A stretch of DNA of 64,000 bases from Oscillospiraceae bacterium (GCA_021768185.1 JAETNP010000006.1:1-64000); one strand, 5' to 3'. Positions 34,608 through 44,715 are shown, counted from the first letter of the stretch. Numbers and translations are program-made. Notes: generated by a model not told the origin, from the letters alone.

Positions 34608-35903
34608 ATGGAAATTCTGAGTTTTATTGGCATTGTTCTCGCATTGGTTGTCATCATTCTCGGCTCCCTGCGGGGATATTCCCTGATCCTGCTGTCAACT
34701 GTGGCGGCGCTTATTGTGGCCTGCACCGGCAATATTGGCATGTTTGATGCCTATGCCGCAACCTATATGGGCGGCGTGGCGAATATGGTGCTGGTCCTGT
34801 TTCCCATCTTCCTGGGCGGCCAGATGTTCGGCAAGATGCTGGAGTTCTCCGGCCTGCCCATGAGCGTCGCGAACGCGGTGTTCCGGAAGCTGGGTCCCTC
34901 CAGCGCGGTGGCCGCGGTTTACATTGCGACTCTGCTCATGTCCATCGGCGGAATCAATGTTTTCGTTATTATCTTCACCATGTATCCTCTGGCGGCGGCG
35001 TTTTTCCAGCGGGCCGGCATTTCCCGCAGCCTGATCCCCGGCTGTGTCCTGGGCGGCGCCGTGGCCATGCAGGTGCTCCCCGGTATGCCTATCAGCAATA
35101 TTATCCTTCCTGCGGAGGCCTTCGGCACGACGCCCATGGCCGGCCTTTGGATGGCGATTGTGGGCTTTATCATTGTCGGCGGCGGCAATCTGTGGTATCT
35201 GCACCGCGAGGGCAAAAAGTCTATTGCCAGCGGCGAGGGATTTGTTCCCCGGGAGGGAGATCCCGTGGACGTGGATCTGAATGTGGAAGGCCTTCCCAGC
35301 CCGTGGCTGCTCCTGCCTCCAATGGCTGTGGTTGTGGTCCTGCTGAACGCTTTCAACTGGCCCGCCTGGGCGGCCCTCTATGTGGGCTGTGTTCTGCTGG
35401 GGCTTATGTTCTATAAGCGCATCGGCGGACTTTCCAAGATCATCAAGAATTTGGCCGACGGCGCCGACAGCTCCATGTCTGTTGTCAATACCGCCGCTAT
35501 CTGCGGTCTCGCCACGATTGTCGGCGCGGTTCCCGGATATAATGTCCTCCTGAACTTCCTGGAGAAGGCCTCCTTCGGCAGTCCCTATATCCTTCTCTTC
35601 ATCACGATTGCCGTGATCGCCGGCTTCACCGGCAGCGCGACCGGCGGACTGAATTTCGTTCTGGAGAACTTCACCCAGAAGCTTCTGGATATGGGCGGCA
35701 ACCCCTATGCACTGACCCGTATTACCAATATCGCCCAGATCACCTTTGATTCCCTGCCCCACAACAGTGCCATCGTCCTGACCCTTTCCTACTGCGGCGT
35801 ATCCCATAAGGAAGGCTACAAGCACCTGTTCTTCTGCACCGTCGTCACGACAACGCTGGCCACGATCGTCAATATTATCATGGCCCACCTGGGGATCATT
35901 TGA
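34608..35903 (+). CDS. GntP/CitMHS-like permease
   Basis: The 431-residue protein has about twelve hydrophobic helices and motifs of the GntP-related transporters, with GGINVFVIIFTMYPLAAAFFQRAGISRSLIPGC and GMPISNIILPAEAFGTTPMAG. Such carriers take up gluconate-type acids or other organic anions with H+. In this operon it probably imports the substrate of the amidohydrolase. Its stop overlaps the aminotransferase start as TGATG. Confidence 0.85.
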   Translation: MEILSFIGIVLALVVIILGSLRGYSLILLSTVAALIVACTGNIGMFDAYAATYMGGVANMVLVLFPIFLGGQMFGKMLEFSGLPMSVANAVFRKLGPSSAVAAVYIATLLMSIGGINVFVIIFTMYPLAAAFFQRAGISRSLIPGCVLGGAVAMQVLPGMPISNIILPAEAFGTTPMAGLWMAIVGFIIVGGGNLWYLHREGKKSIASGEGFVPREGDPVDVDLNVEGLPSPWLLLPPMAVVVVLLNAFNWPAWAALYVGCVLLGLMFYKRIGGLSKIIKNLADGADSSMSVVNTAAICGLATIVGAVPGYNVLLNFLEKASFGSPYILLFITIAVIAGFTGSATGGLNFVLENFTQKLLDMGGNPYALTRITNIAQITFDSLPHNSAIVLTLSYCGVSHKEGYKHLFFCTVVTTTLATIVNIIMAHLGII

Positions 35904-37132
35904 TGGGCGCCCGGGATAAGATGCGTCCTCTGTTCAGGACGCTTGACGGAGGACTGTTTTCCGAACAGGCGGGTAAAGCGGATGTAGGCGATTCTGTTTC
36001 CAAAATGATGGCCGAGGGAGGCATCATGATGTGCTGGGCCGACCCGTATTTCCCTGACCGGGTGATCCCGCAGCGGGTTTTAGAGCGCAGCGTTGAGGTA
36101 ATCCAGCAGGGGATATCCTGCCATTACACCGCCCCCATCGGGAACGCCGCGTTAAAGGAGGCCATTGCAGGGAAAATCAGGCGGGATAATCACATCGAGC
36201 TTGACCCCCAGCGCAATCTGATCATCAACCCCGGTTCCGACGTCGGCCTGTACTTCGCAATGACGCCGTTCATTGAGCCGGGCGATGAGATTCTTGTTCA
36301 CGACCCCAGCTACCCCAGTAATTTTCTGGACCCCGAGCTGCTCAACGGCGTGGCGGTAAAGGTGCCGACCTATGAAGAGGATCAGTATCGCCTGCGCGTA
36401 GAGGAATACGAAAAGCGCTTGACGCCCAGGACGAAAATGGTTCTGCTCAGCTCCCCCAATAACCCCAACGGCCGGGTATATACCAGAGAAGAGCTGACGG
36501 AGCTCTCCGAGTTTATTATCAGGAATGACTTGATCTGCGTCTGTGACCAAGCTTTTGAGGATACGGTTTTTCCCGGACATGAAATGGTTACGATGGCCGC
36601 ACTGCCTGGGATGTGGGAGCGTACCGTTACGGTGTGCTCCTGCTCAAAGGGAATGGCCCTAAGCGGCTACCGTATGGGCTATATCTTTGCGGACGATGTA
36701 ATCATGGACGCCTTGTACGCGGCGGCGGTCAATATACAGGGCGCCGCGAATACGATGGTTCAGCTGGCCCTCATCCCGGCCTATGAGGATACATCTTTCA
36801 TAGAAGGCTATGTAGCCGAGCAGGAAATCCGCAGGCGGTATGCCTATGAGAAATTTAATTCTGTTCCGGGTGTATCCATGCCTCTGATGGAATCCGGTTT
36901 TTTTGGCTGGGTGAATGTAAGCCGTCTGGGCGATTCCACTGAAATAACCAACTATCTTGCGCAAGAGGCCAAAGTTATGGTCAATGATGGGAAATTTTAC
37001 GGTGATCAGGGCGCAGGCCATTTGCGGATCATTTACGGCGTATTTGCAGACCGCCAGAAGAGTTTTGAGGGAATCGACAGAATTTGCGCTGCGCTTTCCA
37101 GGCGTGCCGCGGAGATAGGAATCATCAGTTAA
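35903..37132 (+). CDS. Class I/II PLP-dependent aminotransferase
   Basis: The 409-residue fold-type I enzyme has [22 protein letters not shown] and the Schiff-base Lys in [16 protein letters not shown]. It belongs to the broad AAT-I group, and the amino donor is not evident. Last gene of the operon: with RidA next to it, the pathway may pass through a reactive imine. The ATG at 35903 overlaps the permease stop. Confidence 0.88.
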   Translation: MGARDKMRPLFRTLDGGLFSEQAGKADVGDSVSKMMAEGGIMMCWADPYFPDRVIPQRVLERSVEVIQQGISCHYTAPIGNAALKEAIAGKIRRDNHIELDPQRNLIINPGSDVGLYFAMTPFIEPGDEILVHDPSYPSNFLDPELLNGVAVKVPTYEEDQYRLRVEEYEKRLTPRTKMVLLSSPNNPNGRVYTREELTELSEFIIRNDLICVCDQAFEDTVFPGHEMVTMAALPGMWERTVTVCSCSKGMALSGYRMGYIFADDVIMDALYAAAVNIQGAANTMVQLALIPAYEDTSFIEGYVAEQEIRRRYAYEKFNSVPGVSMPLMESGFFGWVNVSRLGDSTEITNYLAQEAKVMVNDGKFYGDQGAGHLRIIYGVFADRQKSFEGIDRICAALSRRAAEIGIIS

Positions 37133-37136
37133 AGAT

Positions 37137-37300
37137 CAAAGGTCCGGCCCTTTCCGGAACACTTCTTCGATGAAACGCATACCTCCGTCACCCGGGGGCC
37201 GGTCGTTGGGCGAAGCCCAATGACCGGCCCGGCGGCGCACGCGCCGCCCAAGCCCTTTTTCATGCTTTTTCTTTCCCCAAAGAAAAAGCATGAGCGCTTG
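37137..37300 (-). repeat. Dispersed hairpin repeat, family B, copy 3
   Basis: Read on the minus strand: a CATGCTTTTTCTTT/AAAGAAAAAGCATG hairpin, a GGCCGGTCATTGGGC/GCCCAACGACCGGCC hairpin, then CCCGGGTGACGGAGGTATGCG. The last part is a ribosome site and a 14-codon frame beginning MRFIEEVF. The block order is that of copy 2 at 28022-28140. Confidence 0.7.
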
Positions 37301-37411
37301 CTCAGATTTTGATCTGGCTTCCTTTTGGCAGTATCTATTTTTCCCAACGGGAAAGCACCCACTTGATGGATTGTCATCAAAGTGAGTGCTTTCTTTGTCC
37401 GGGGTTGATTT

Positions 37412-37548
37412 ACGTCATTTCCTGCCGCAGCAAGCATGGTTTCGATCAAAATTCCATACCCTTTTGTCGGTTCATTGACCATAATGTGAGTTACGGCTCC
37501 CACAATTCGGCCATTTTGCAAAATGGCCGATCCGCTCAGCGGTGTTCT
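37412..37548 (-). pseudogene. Fragment of a SpoIVB (S55) peptidase C-terminus
   Basis: About 42 codons on the minus strand read [20 protein letters not shown] followed by [22 protein letters not shown]. This matches the C-terminal end of stage IV sporulation protein B, including the serine of the SGS active-site motif. Nothing upstream in the frame resembles the PDZ domain or the rest of the peptidase, so this is a truncated relic. Confidence 0.75.
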
Positions 37549-37598
37549 CTGCCTTAATCTGGCTGGGAACACCGCTTTATGAACGGAAAGGAGCAGAA

Positions 37599-37784
37599 AT
37601 GACAGTATTTCATATTGCGAAGAACACAAATTACGCAGTCATGTCCAATCATCATCTGACGTCTATTTTCACGCAATTTATATCCCGCAGCCTTGTGCGG
37701 TCAGTAAAGCCCCTATCTGAAGTTTCTGTTATCCTTTCGTGGAATTTCCCATTGCAAATCAGGGAAATTGTGCTATACTACTAA
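37599..37784 (+). pseudogene. Truncated plasmid/ICE replication-protein-like ORF
   Basis: A 61-codon frame with AAAGGAG upstream starts [20 protein letters not shown]. This resembles the N-terminus of replication-initiator or helix-turn-helix proteins carried by clostridial plasmids and integrative elements (typically ...TVMSNHHLRN...LSLKAKGLL). After residue 20 the similarity stops, so the gene appears cut. Its end overlaps the secA promoter. Confidence 0.55.
37752..37779 (+). promoter_or_regulatory. Candidate promoter of secA
   Basis: TTGCAA and TATACT are separated by 16 nt, 55 nt before the secA start codon. Confidence 0.6.
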
Positions 37785-37834
37785 ATTGTATAGTTGTGTG
37801 CATTTCACTCTCACGAAAGAGGAGCAGTATAATA

Positions 37835-40594
37835 ATGGGTTTGATTACAAAGATTTTTGGCACCTACAGCGAGCGGGAGCTGAAGCAGATCTATCCTATT
37901 GCGGATAAGATTGAGGCCCTGGAGCCGGAATATAAGGCCATGACCGACGCCCAGCTGACCGCGAAGACAGGCGAATTCAAGAGCCGTCTTGCCAACGGTG
38001 AGACTCTGGACGATATTCTGCCCGAGGCCTTCGCCACCGTGCGGGAGGCTTCCGTGCGGGTGCTGGGGATGCGGCCCTTCCGGGTGCAGCTGGTGGGCGG
38101 CATTGTCCTCCACCAGGGGCGTATCGCGGAAATGAAGACCGGCGAAGGCAAGACGCTGGTGGCCACCCTGCCCGCCTACCTCAACGCCCTCACGGGCAAG
38201 GGGGTCCACATCGTCACCGTCAACGACTATCTGGCCAAATACCAGAGCGAGTGGATGGGCAAGGTCTACCGCTTCCTGGGTCTCACCGTGGGCCTCATCA
38301 TCCACGACATGGATAAGCCCGCCCGGCAGAAGGCCTACGCAGCCGACATCACCTACGGCACCAACAACGAGATGGGCTTCGACTACCTCCGGGACAACAT
38401 GGCGCTGTACGCCGGGGAGCTGGTCCAGCGGGGCCACAACTTCGCCATCGTGGACGAGGTGGACTCTATCCTCATCGACGAGGCCCGGACCCCGCTGATC
38501 ATCTCCGGCATGGGGGAGAAGTCCACCCAGCTCTACGACATGGCGGAAATGTTTGTCCGCCCTCTCAAGAAGCTGGTCATCGCCGAGACCGACGAGAAGG
38601 CCGAGGAGGACGTGAATCTGGATGCGGACTACGTGGTGGACGAGAAGGCCAAGACCGCCACTCTCACTGCCCGGGGCATCGCCAAGGCGGAGGAGTTCTT
38701 CCATCTGGAGAACCTCTCCGACCCGGAGAACTCCACCATCAACCACCACATCAACCAGGCCATCAAGGCTCATGGCGTGATGAAGCGGGACATCGACTAC
38801 GTCATCAAGGACGGTCAGGTCATCATCGTTGACGAGTTCACCGGCCGTCTCATGTTTGGCCGCCGGTACAGCGAGGGCCTCCATCAGGCCATCGAGGCCA
38901 AGGAGCGGGTGAAGGTGGAGCGGGAGAGCAAGACCCTGGCCACCATCACTTTCCAGAATTACTTCCGCCTCTACACCAAGCTCTCCGGCATGACCGGTAC
39001 CGCCCTCACCGAGGAGGAGGAATTCGGCTCCATCTACAAGCTGGACGTGGTGGAGATCCCCACCAACAAGCCCATGATCCGCCAGGACGACCACGATGTG
39101 GTCTACAAGACCGAGGACGCCAAGTTAAAGGCGGTCATCGAGCAGGTGAAGGAGTGCCACGCCAAGGGCCAGCCGGTGCTGGTGGGTACGGTGTCCATCG
39201 AGAAGAACGAGGCCCTCAGCAAGCTGCTGAACAAGGCGGGTATCAAACACAACCTCCTCAACGCCAAGAACCACGAGAAGGAAGCGGAGATCGTGGCCCA
39301 GGCGGGCCAGCTGGGCGCCGTCACCGTGGCCACCAACATGGCGGGCCGCGGCACCGACATCATGCTGGGGGGCAACGCGGACTATCTGGCCCAGGGCGAC
39401 CTGCGGCGGGCGGGCCTCAGCGACGAGCTGATCGCCGAGGCCACCGGCTACGCGGAGACCAGCAACCAGGAGATCCTGGACGCCCGGAAGCTCTACCAGG
39501 ACCGCCTGGCCGAGCGCAAGGCGGAGATCGCCGGCGAGGCCGACAAGGTCCGGGAGGCCGGTGGATTGTTCATCATCGGCACCGAGCGCCACGACTCCCG
39601 GCGCATCGACAACCAGCTCCGTGGCCGTGCCGGCCGTCAGGGGGACCCCGGCGAGAGCCGGTTCTACCTGAGCCTGGACGACGACCTCATGCGCCTGTTC
39701 GGCGGGGAGCGGATCACGGGGCTCATGGAGCGCCTGGACCTGGGGGAGGACATCCCCATTGAGAACAAGATGCTCACCAAGGGCATTGAAAACGCCCAGA
39801 CCAGCGTGGAGTCCCGGAACTTCCAGTCCCGCAAGAGCACCCTGGAGTACGACGATGTCATGAACAAGCAGAGGGAGATTATCTACGGCCAGCGCAAGAA
39901 CGTCCTGGACGGCGCGGATCTGCAGAAGGAGATTGCCGGCTTTATCGCCAATATCATTGCCGATACCGTCCACAGTGCTTTCGGGGAGAACAAGCGCCTC
40001 GATCAGGACGCCTACCGGGCCATGATGGGCTCCCTGGAGGGCTCCTTCTTCCCCAAGTACGCGGTGAAGTTCACCCCGGAGGAGATTGGAAAGACTGACG
40101 CGGAGACCTTCATCGAGACCTTCACCGCCAAGGCTATGGAGACCTACGCCGCCAAGGAGGCGGAGATCGACAAGGCCCGGGAGTCCAACCCCGGCATCCC
40201 CGACATGCGGGAGCTGGAGCGTGTGGTCATGCTCCGGGTGGTGGACGAGTACTGGATGGAGCACATCGACGCCATGCAGGACCTCCGGCAGGGCATCCGG
40301 CTCCAGGCCTATGCCCAGTCCAACCCGGTGGATGCCTATAAGCGGGAGAGCCTGCATATGTTTGAGGAGATGGTGGCGGCCATCCAGGAGGAGACCGTCC
40401 GGCGGCTGTACTCCATGCGTCTGAAGACCAACGAGGAGGTCAAGCGTGAGCGGGTGGCCAGCGGCATCACCGAGGGCCGTGGGGACGGCACCGTGAAAAA
40501 GCAGCCCCGCCGTGTGCAGAAGGTGGGCCGTAACGACCCCTGCCCCTGCGGCAGCGGGAAAAAGTATAAAAAGTGCTGTGGGAGAGATGAGTAA
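37835..40594 (+). CDS. secA: Preprotein translocase motor ATPase SecA
   Basis: The 919-residue ATPase has Walker [23 protein letters not shown], the DEAD-type [19 protein letters not shown], the preprotein cross-linking region, the second motor domain ([30 protein letters not shown]), a helical scaffold and a C-terminal zinc finger [17 protein letters not shown]. It drives proteins through SecYEG. The start at 37835 follows AAAGAGGAG; 32 upstream codons are open but hold the promoter. Confidence 0.98.
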   Translation: MGLITKIFGTYSERELKQIYPIADKIEALEPEYKAMTDAQLTAKTGEFKSRLANGETLDDILPEAFATVREASVRVLGMRPFRVQLVGGIVLHQGRIAEMKTGEGKTLVATLPAYLNALTGKGVHIVTVNDYLAKYQSEWMGKVYRFLGLTVGLIIHDMDKPARQKAYAADITYGTNNEMGFDYLRDNMALYAGELVQRGHNFAIVDEVDSILIDEARTPLIISGMGEKSTQLYDMAEMFVRPLKKLVIAETDEKAEEDVNLDADYVVDEKAKTATLTARGIAKAEEFFHLENLSDPENSTINHHINQAIKAHGVMKRDIDYVIKDGQVIIVDEFTGRLMFGRRYSEGLHQAIEAKERVKVERESKTLATITFQNYFRLYTKLSGMTGTALTEEEEFGSIYKLDVVEIPTNKPMIRQDDHDVVYKTEDAKLKAVIEQVKECHAKGQPVLVGTVSIEKNEALSKLLNKAGIKHNLLNAKNHEKEAEIVAQAGQLGAVTVATNMAGRGTDIMLGGNADYLAQGDLRRAGLSDELIAEATGYAETSNQEILDARKLYQDRLAERKAEIAGEADKVREAGGLFIIGTERHDSRRIDNQLRGRAGRQGDPGESRFYLSLDDDLMRLFGGERITGLMERLDLGEDIPIENKMLTKGIENAQTSVESRNFQSRKSTLEYDDVMNKQREIIYGQRKNVLDGADLQKEIAGFIANIIADTVHSAFGENKRLDQDAYRAMMGSLEGSFFPKYAVKFTPEEIGKTDAETFIETFTAKAMETYAAKEAEIDKARESNPGIPDMRELERVVMLRVVDEYWMEHIDAMQDLRQGIRLQAYAQSNPVDAYKRESLHMFEEMVAAIQEETVRRLYSMRLKTNEEVKRERVASGITEGRGDGTVKKQPRRVQKVGRNDPCPCGSGKKYKKCCGRDE

Positions 40595-40596
40595 GG

Positions 40597-41079
40597 GTGG
40601 ATACGTGGGAATTTCTGAACAGCGTATATGCACCGCTGTTCCAGCGGGTCCAGTCCATCGGCAGAAGGCTGGCCATCGAGGGCTATACCGCCAAATGGAG
40701 CTGGTACAACCTCCACGCTTCCCGGCGGGGGGATGAATACAAGGTGGAATATTTTCCCATTCCCGTCATCGACGTTGGGAAGTGGTGCGACGTGATCATT
40801 GAGCTGGAGTCCATCTGCGTGGACACCCATCTCACCAACGAGCAGGCCCGCGCCTTCCGCTGGAACCGGCTGATCTGGCCCTTCGAGCTCTACGGCGTGG
40901 AGAACTACACGGAGGACCTGTACGCCCCGGGGATGCCCCGGAGCGAGCTGCCGGAGCGGATCGCGAAATACGGCGGGGAGATCGGCGTGGCCTTTTCCAT
41001 GCCCTGGGAGAGCAAGGATGAGGAGATCGTGGAGATCGTCAATGCCTGCCGGGAGTGGGGCGCCCACATGACAAGATAA
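40597..41079 (+). CDS. Conserved hypothetical protein linked to secA
   Basis: This 160-residue soluble protein starts at a GTG 2 nt after the secA stop, with GGAGAGATGAG upstream. It has many aromatic residues (KWSWYNLHAS, RLIWPFELYG), no Cys motif, no signal peptide and no transmembrane helix. I do not recognise the family. Tight spacing with secA indicates cotranscription, but a role in secretion is not shown. Confidence 0.7.
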   Translation: MDTWEFLNSVYAPLFQRVQSIGRRLAIEGYTAKWSWYNLHASRRGDEYKVEYFPIPVIDVGKWCDVIIELESICVDTHLTNEQARAFRWNRLIWPFELYGVENYTEDLYAPGMPRSELPERIAKYGGEIGVAFSMPWESKDEEIVEIVNACREWGAHMTR

Positions 41080-41086
41080 CAAATGC

Positions 41087-41117
41087 CGGGAGGCTGCCTC
41101 TGACGGCGGCCTCCCGG
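41087..41117 (+). terminator. Hairpin after the secA operon
   Basis: CCGGGAGGCTGCC pairs with GGCGGCCTCCCGG around TCTGAC with one mismatch. No T run follows, so it may be a weak terminator or processing site. Confidence 0.5.
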
Positions 41118-41159
41118 TATGCTTATGCCTGAGAAAAAATATTGAATGGGGAGGCAGCT

Positions 41160-41990
41160 ATGTCGTTTCTCACCCACGGCCACGGCGGCGTGGTCTATCA
41201 TACCTCGTCCGTCCTGGACGCCCCCGGTCTGATCCAAGGTTTTTCTACCCGCCTGGGCGGCGTCAGCGGCGGACCCTTCGCGTCCATGAACTTCCGCGGC
41301 AGCGGTCCGGAGCCGGATAAGCGGGAGAACGTCCGGGAGAACTACCGGCGGTTCTGCGAAGCCCTGGGGACGGACATCCGGGACGTGGTCCAGTCCAAGC
41401 AGGTCCACGAGGACACGGTGCGCCATGTTACCAGCGCGGACCGGGGCAAGGGGCTTTTCGTCACAACGGACTACACCGCCGACGCCCTGGTCACAGATGA
41501 GCCGGGCCTGAGCCTGATGGTCTTTTCGGCGGACTGCATCATCCTGCTGCTCCACGACCCGGTGACGTCCTCCGTCGGCGCGGTCCACGCCGGATGGCGG
41601 GGCACCGCCCTGGACCTCCCCGCCAAGGCGGTGGGGGAGATGGGCCGTCTCTTCGGAGCGAAGCCGGAGAATATCCGGGTTGCCATCGGCGCGGGCATTG
41701 GCCCCTGCTGTTTTGAGACTCACGATGACGTGCCGGACGCTATGCGCAGCGCCTTCGGCAGCGGAGCGGAAGCGTATATCGAGCCCAAAGGGGAGAAGTG
41801 GACTGTGGACCTGAAGGGCGTCAATGCCTGGCGGCTGCAGGAGGCGGGAGTCAGGGAAGAGAACATCGACGTGTGTTCTGCCTGCACCGCCTGCCGGACG
41901 GACCTCTACTGGAGCCATCGGGTGACCGGAGACCGGCGGGGCGTCCAGGGGGCCCTTATCGCTCTGACACGGGAGGAGGGACGCGGATGA
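41160..41990 (+). CDS. pgeF: Laccase-domain (YfiH/PgeF/LACC1) family protein
   Basis: The 276-residue protein has FSTRLGGVSGGPFASMNF, SKQVHEDTV (His), MVFSADCIILLLHDP (Cys) and AVHAGWRGTALDLPAKAV (His), which form the zinc site of the family. Members act as purine nucleoside phosphorylase/adenosine deaminase or peptidoglycan-editing enzymes; older annotations as polyphenol oxidase are not well founded. ATG at 41160 follows GGGGAGG. The stop overlaps the next gene by ATGA. Confidence 0.9.
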   Translation: MSFLTHGHGGVVYHTSSVLDAPGLIQGFSTRLGGVSGGPFASMNFRGSGPEPDKRENVRENYRRFCEALGTDIRDVVQSKQVHEDTVRHVTSADRGKGLFVTTDYTADALVTDEPGLSLMVFSADCIILLLHDPVTSSVGAVHAGWRGTALDLPAKAVGEMGRLFGAKPENIRVAIGAGIGPCCFETHDDVPDAMRSAFGSGAEAYIEPKGEKWTVDLKGVNAWRLQEAGVREENIDVCSACTACRTDLYWSHRVTGDRRGVQGALIALTREEGRG

Positions 41991-43597
41991 AGCGCCGTCT
42001 TGCCCTGTTGCTGGCGGCGGTGCTGCTGCTGGGCGGCTGCGCCTCCCTGCCGGAGCCGGATGAGCTCTACGAGCTGGAGGAGGAGCGGGAGATCCGCCAG
42101 CCCATCCTCCCGGAGGAGGGCGAAGCGCCGGAGGCAGCGGAACCGGAGTACCCGGCGGCCTTTTCCCTGCCCTATCAGCCCAACCAAACGCTGGACCCCG
42201 TTCTCTGCGGTGAGGGCTTTCAGGAGACGGCGGCATCCCTGCTCTATGAGCCGCTGTTTACGCTGAATGCGTCCTTCCAGCCGGAGGGAGTGCTGTGCGA
42301 GAGCATGGAATGGGATGAGACCGGGCTGGTTTGCATGCTGAAGCTTCGGGAGGGCGTGACCTTCTCCGACGGGTCGGCCCTGACGGCCCGGGACGCGGCG
42401 GAGACCCTCCAGCGGGCCTGTGAATCGGAGCGGTATGCCTACCGGCTGCGGAATGTGGCCGCCGTCGCCGCCAACCGGGCGGGGAAGGTAATCGTCACCC
42501 TGACTGCGCCCAACCGTGGGCTGGCCGCCCTGCTGGACATCCCCATCGTAAAGTGGACCACCGCCGGAGAGCTGGTCCCAACGGGCACCGGCCCTTACCG
42601 GCTGGTAAATGAGAGCGGCAGCGCTTTTCTGCAGGCCCGTGAGGACTGGTGGCAGCAGAAACGTCTCCCGGTGGATACCATCCCGCTGGTCCCAGCCAAG
42701 GATCAGGAGACCGCCCTGTATCTTTTCTCCGCCCGGCGGGCGGAGATGCTGCCGGTGGACCCCACCGGGGACCCGTCCCTGACCAGCGGCAAGGCCCAGA
42801 GCACCGGACAGCCCACCAGCGTGATGCAGTTCATCGGGTTCAACACGGCGGAGGGGCGGCTCTTCGCCGACCCAAAGCTCCGCTCCATTTTCAGCCAGGG
42901 CATCGACCGGGAGACCCTGGTCCACGCCAAGCTGGTGGATCTGGCGCTGGCGGCGCAGTTCCCGGTGTCCCCGCTGTCGCCGCTCTACCCCGGTGGGCTG
43001 GAGAGGGCCTACAGCGAGGCGACTGTGGAGGAGGAACTGAAAAAGGCCGGACAGAATACCGGGGAAATTCGGGAGCTCACGCTGCTGGTCAGCGAGGGGA
43101 ACGCCTTCCGGAATGCCTGCGCCCGGTTCATCGCGGAGGAGCTCTCCCTGCTGGACTGGGATATCCAGGTGGCGGAGCTGCCCTGGGAGGAATACCTGGC
43201 CGCCCTGGAGGCGGGGGAGTTTGACCTGTACCTGGGGGAGGTGCGCCTCACCGCCGACTGGGACCTCACCGATCTGGTGGGCACGGAGGGCGCGCTGAAC
43301 TACGGCGGCTATACCAATGAGGCCACCGACCAGCTCCTGCTGGAGTTCGCCGGAGCGGAGGACCGGACGTCTTCCGCCCAGCGGCTGCTGTCCAATTTGC
43401 AGGCCAATATGCCCATTGTGCCGGTATGCTTCAAGAACTACGCCGTCCTGACCCACCCGGGGGTGGTGGAGGGACTGTCGCCGGCTCCCGGGAACATCTT
43501 CCGGGGAATGGAGAACTGGACCATCCATCTGAAGGAAGCGCCGGTGGAGGCACCGGAGGCTGAACCTCCGGAAGATGCAATAAGCGAGGCCGCCTGA
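41987..43597 (+). CDS. SBP_bac_5 family solute-binding lipoprotein, orphan
   Basis: The 536-residue protein has a lipoprotein signal (MKRRLALLLAAVLLLGGC, Cys18), then an acidic linker and the peptide/nickel-binding fold of family 5: LYEPLFTLNASFQ, LKLREGVTFSDGSALTARDAAETLQRA, PTGTGPYRLV, FNTAEGRLFADPKLRSIFSQGIDRE. No permease or ATPase gene is nearby, so it either serves a transporter encoded elsewhere or has another role. It is translationally coupled to pgeF, an unusual partner. Confidence 0.87.
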   Translation: MKRRLALLLAAVLLLGGCASLPEPDELYELEEEREIRQPILPEEGEAPEAAEPEYPAAFSLPYQPNQTLDPVLCGEGFQETAASLLYEPLFTLNASFQPEGVLCESMEWDETGLVCMLKLREGVTFSDGSALTARDAAETLQRACESERYAYRLRNVAAVAANRAGKVIVTLTAPNRGLAALLDIPIVKWTTAGELVPTGTGPYRLVNESGSAFLQAREDWWQQKRLPVDTIPLVPAKDQETALYLFSARRAEMLPVDPTGDPSLTSGKAQSTGQPTSVMQFIGFNTAEGRLFADPKLRSIFSQGIDRETLVHAKLVDLALAAQFPVSPLSPLYPGGLERAYSEATVEEELKKAGQNTGEIRELTLLVSEGNAFRNACARFIAEELSLLDWDIQVAELPWEEYLAALEAGEFDLYLGEVRLTADWDLTDLVGTEGALNYGGYTNEATDQLLLEFAGAEDRTSSAQRLLSNLQANMPIVPVCFKNYAVLTHPGVVEGLSPAPGNIFRGMENWTIHLKEAPVEAPEAEPPEDAISEAA

Positions 43598-43614
43598 GAA
43601 ACAGGCGGCCTCGC
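43584..43614. terminator. Bidirectional terminator
   Basis: GCGAGGCCGCCTG pairs with CAGGCGGCCTCGC around AGAAA. It overlaps the last codons of the lipoprotein gene and serves the converging zinc-ribbon gene. Confidence 0.8.
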
Positions 43615-43632
43615 TTATATGTCCGACGGAAG

Positions 43633-44511
43633 CTATGAAGCAGTGGTGGTAGGGGCGCTGAGGTCGATGGAGACAAATTTCCCGTCCTCAAAATTCACCT
43701 GGAAGGAGCGGGTCTCCGTTCCGCCGCCGGAGGTCTTGATGGACACGGTGGACCGGACTGTCACCCGGTTGTCCTCCATGGTGTAGTCCCAGCCGCTCTT
43801 GGCGTGGAACGAGGCAAGTTCGGGGAACTCCAGCTCTCCCTGCACGGCGGTGAGGGCCAGGGCCAGGTAGTCATCCCGCTCAGCAGAATCCAGATAGAAA
43901 TCCGTAGCCTGCGCCACCACCTGTCCGCCCCGGTAGACCGCGTGATTCCGGTAGTCGATAGAATCTACCGTCTTGGTTTTGTCGTTGATCTGGACAATAA
44001 TGGCGTCCTGGGTGTCCGAATACAGGGAGGTCTCCGCGTCGTTAAGTACATAGACGGAGCTGGTGCCGTTGGAGGAGCGCTTTTTGGCATCGGTGATCTG
44101 GAGGACCCCGCACTGATCGAAGACGGCGATCACCGCCGCCTCCTCCTTGCTGCTCAGATCCATGGCGGCGGCCAGCGGGGTCTTGTCGGGCTCCTTTCCG
44201 AAGGGAAGCTCAAAGGGCGGGTCCACAGGGAAGTGGAACACGAAAACGCTGACCGCACCCGCCAGTATCAGCAGCAGCGGCACGATGAGCGCCAGGGGGT
44301 TCAGTCCCTTCTGCTTTGCCGCACAGTGGGGGCAGAGCTTGGCCTTCTTGGGGATCTCGGCCTTGCAGGAGGGACAGACCTTCATCTTGACGGGCTTTTC
44401 TTTTTTAGGCTTCTTTTCCTTCTTGGGCTTTTTCTCTTCCTTCGGCTTTTTTCCTTTTTTTGCCGTTTCTTCTTCCATGGGCATCTTTTCTTCGTCGTTT
44501 TTTTCGCTCAT
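43633..44511 (-). CDS. Zinc-ribbon membrane protein with Lys-rich linker
   Basis: The 292-residue protein has a highly charged N-terminus (repeated KKPKKEK units, residues 18-45), a zinc ribbon VCPSCKAEIPKKAKLCPHC at about 50-68, one transmembrane helix (LALIVPLLLILAGAVSVFVF) and an extracytoplasmic domain of about 180 residues that I do not recognise. Possible envelope sensor or anchored protein. The start at 44511 was chosen at MSEKNDEEK; the frame is open for 78 more codons but without a ribosome site. Confidence 0.75.
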   Translation of the reverse strand: MSEKNDEEKMPMEEETAKKGKKPKEEKKPKKEKKPKKEKPVKMKVCPSCKAEIPKKAKLCPHCAAKQKGLNPLALIVPLLLILAGAVSVFVFHFPVDPPFELPFGKEPDKTPLAAAMDLSSKEEAAVIAVFDQCGVLQITDAKKRSSNGTSSVYVLNDAETSLYSDTQDAIIVQINDKTKTVDSIDYRNHAVYRGGQVVAQATDFYLDSAERDDYLALALTAVQGELEFPELASFHAKSGWDYTMEDNRVTVRSTVSIKTSGGGTETRSFQVNFEDGKFVSIDLSAPTTTAS

Positions 44512-44686
44512 GTTTTGTCCTCTTTTCTTCACGGGATTTCTGCCGCCGGCTGGCGGCGGCCGGAGGAAATGCCTCTGTTTCTCTATTATACCAGCTTTGT
44601 GCCCAGTGTGCAAGCGGGAATCCGGCGTGTCCCGTTTACTTTTGGTGCTGATATGTTCAAGCGCCGGCAATTTTATGGACCATAGC

Positions 44687-44715
44687 TTGAAACCAGAAAT
44701 CGGGCATGATATACT
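44687..44715 (+). promoter_or_regulatory. Promoter of the small membrane protein gene
   Basis: TTGAAA and TATACT are separated by 17 nt, 45 nt before the start codon. Confidence 0.7.

Noticed and set aside
37129-37629. 166-codon minus-strand frame as an intact gene
   Set aside because: Only about 42 codons match SpoIVB; the rest reads through a repeat and hairpins and has no ribosome site.
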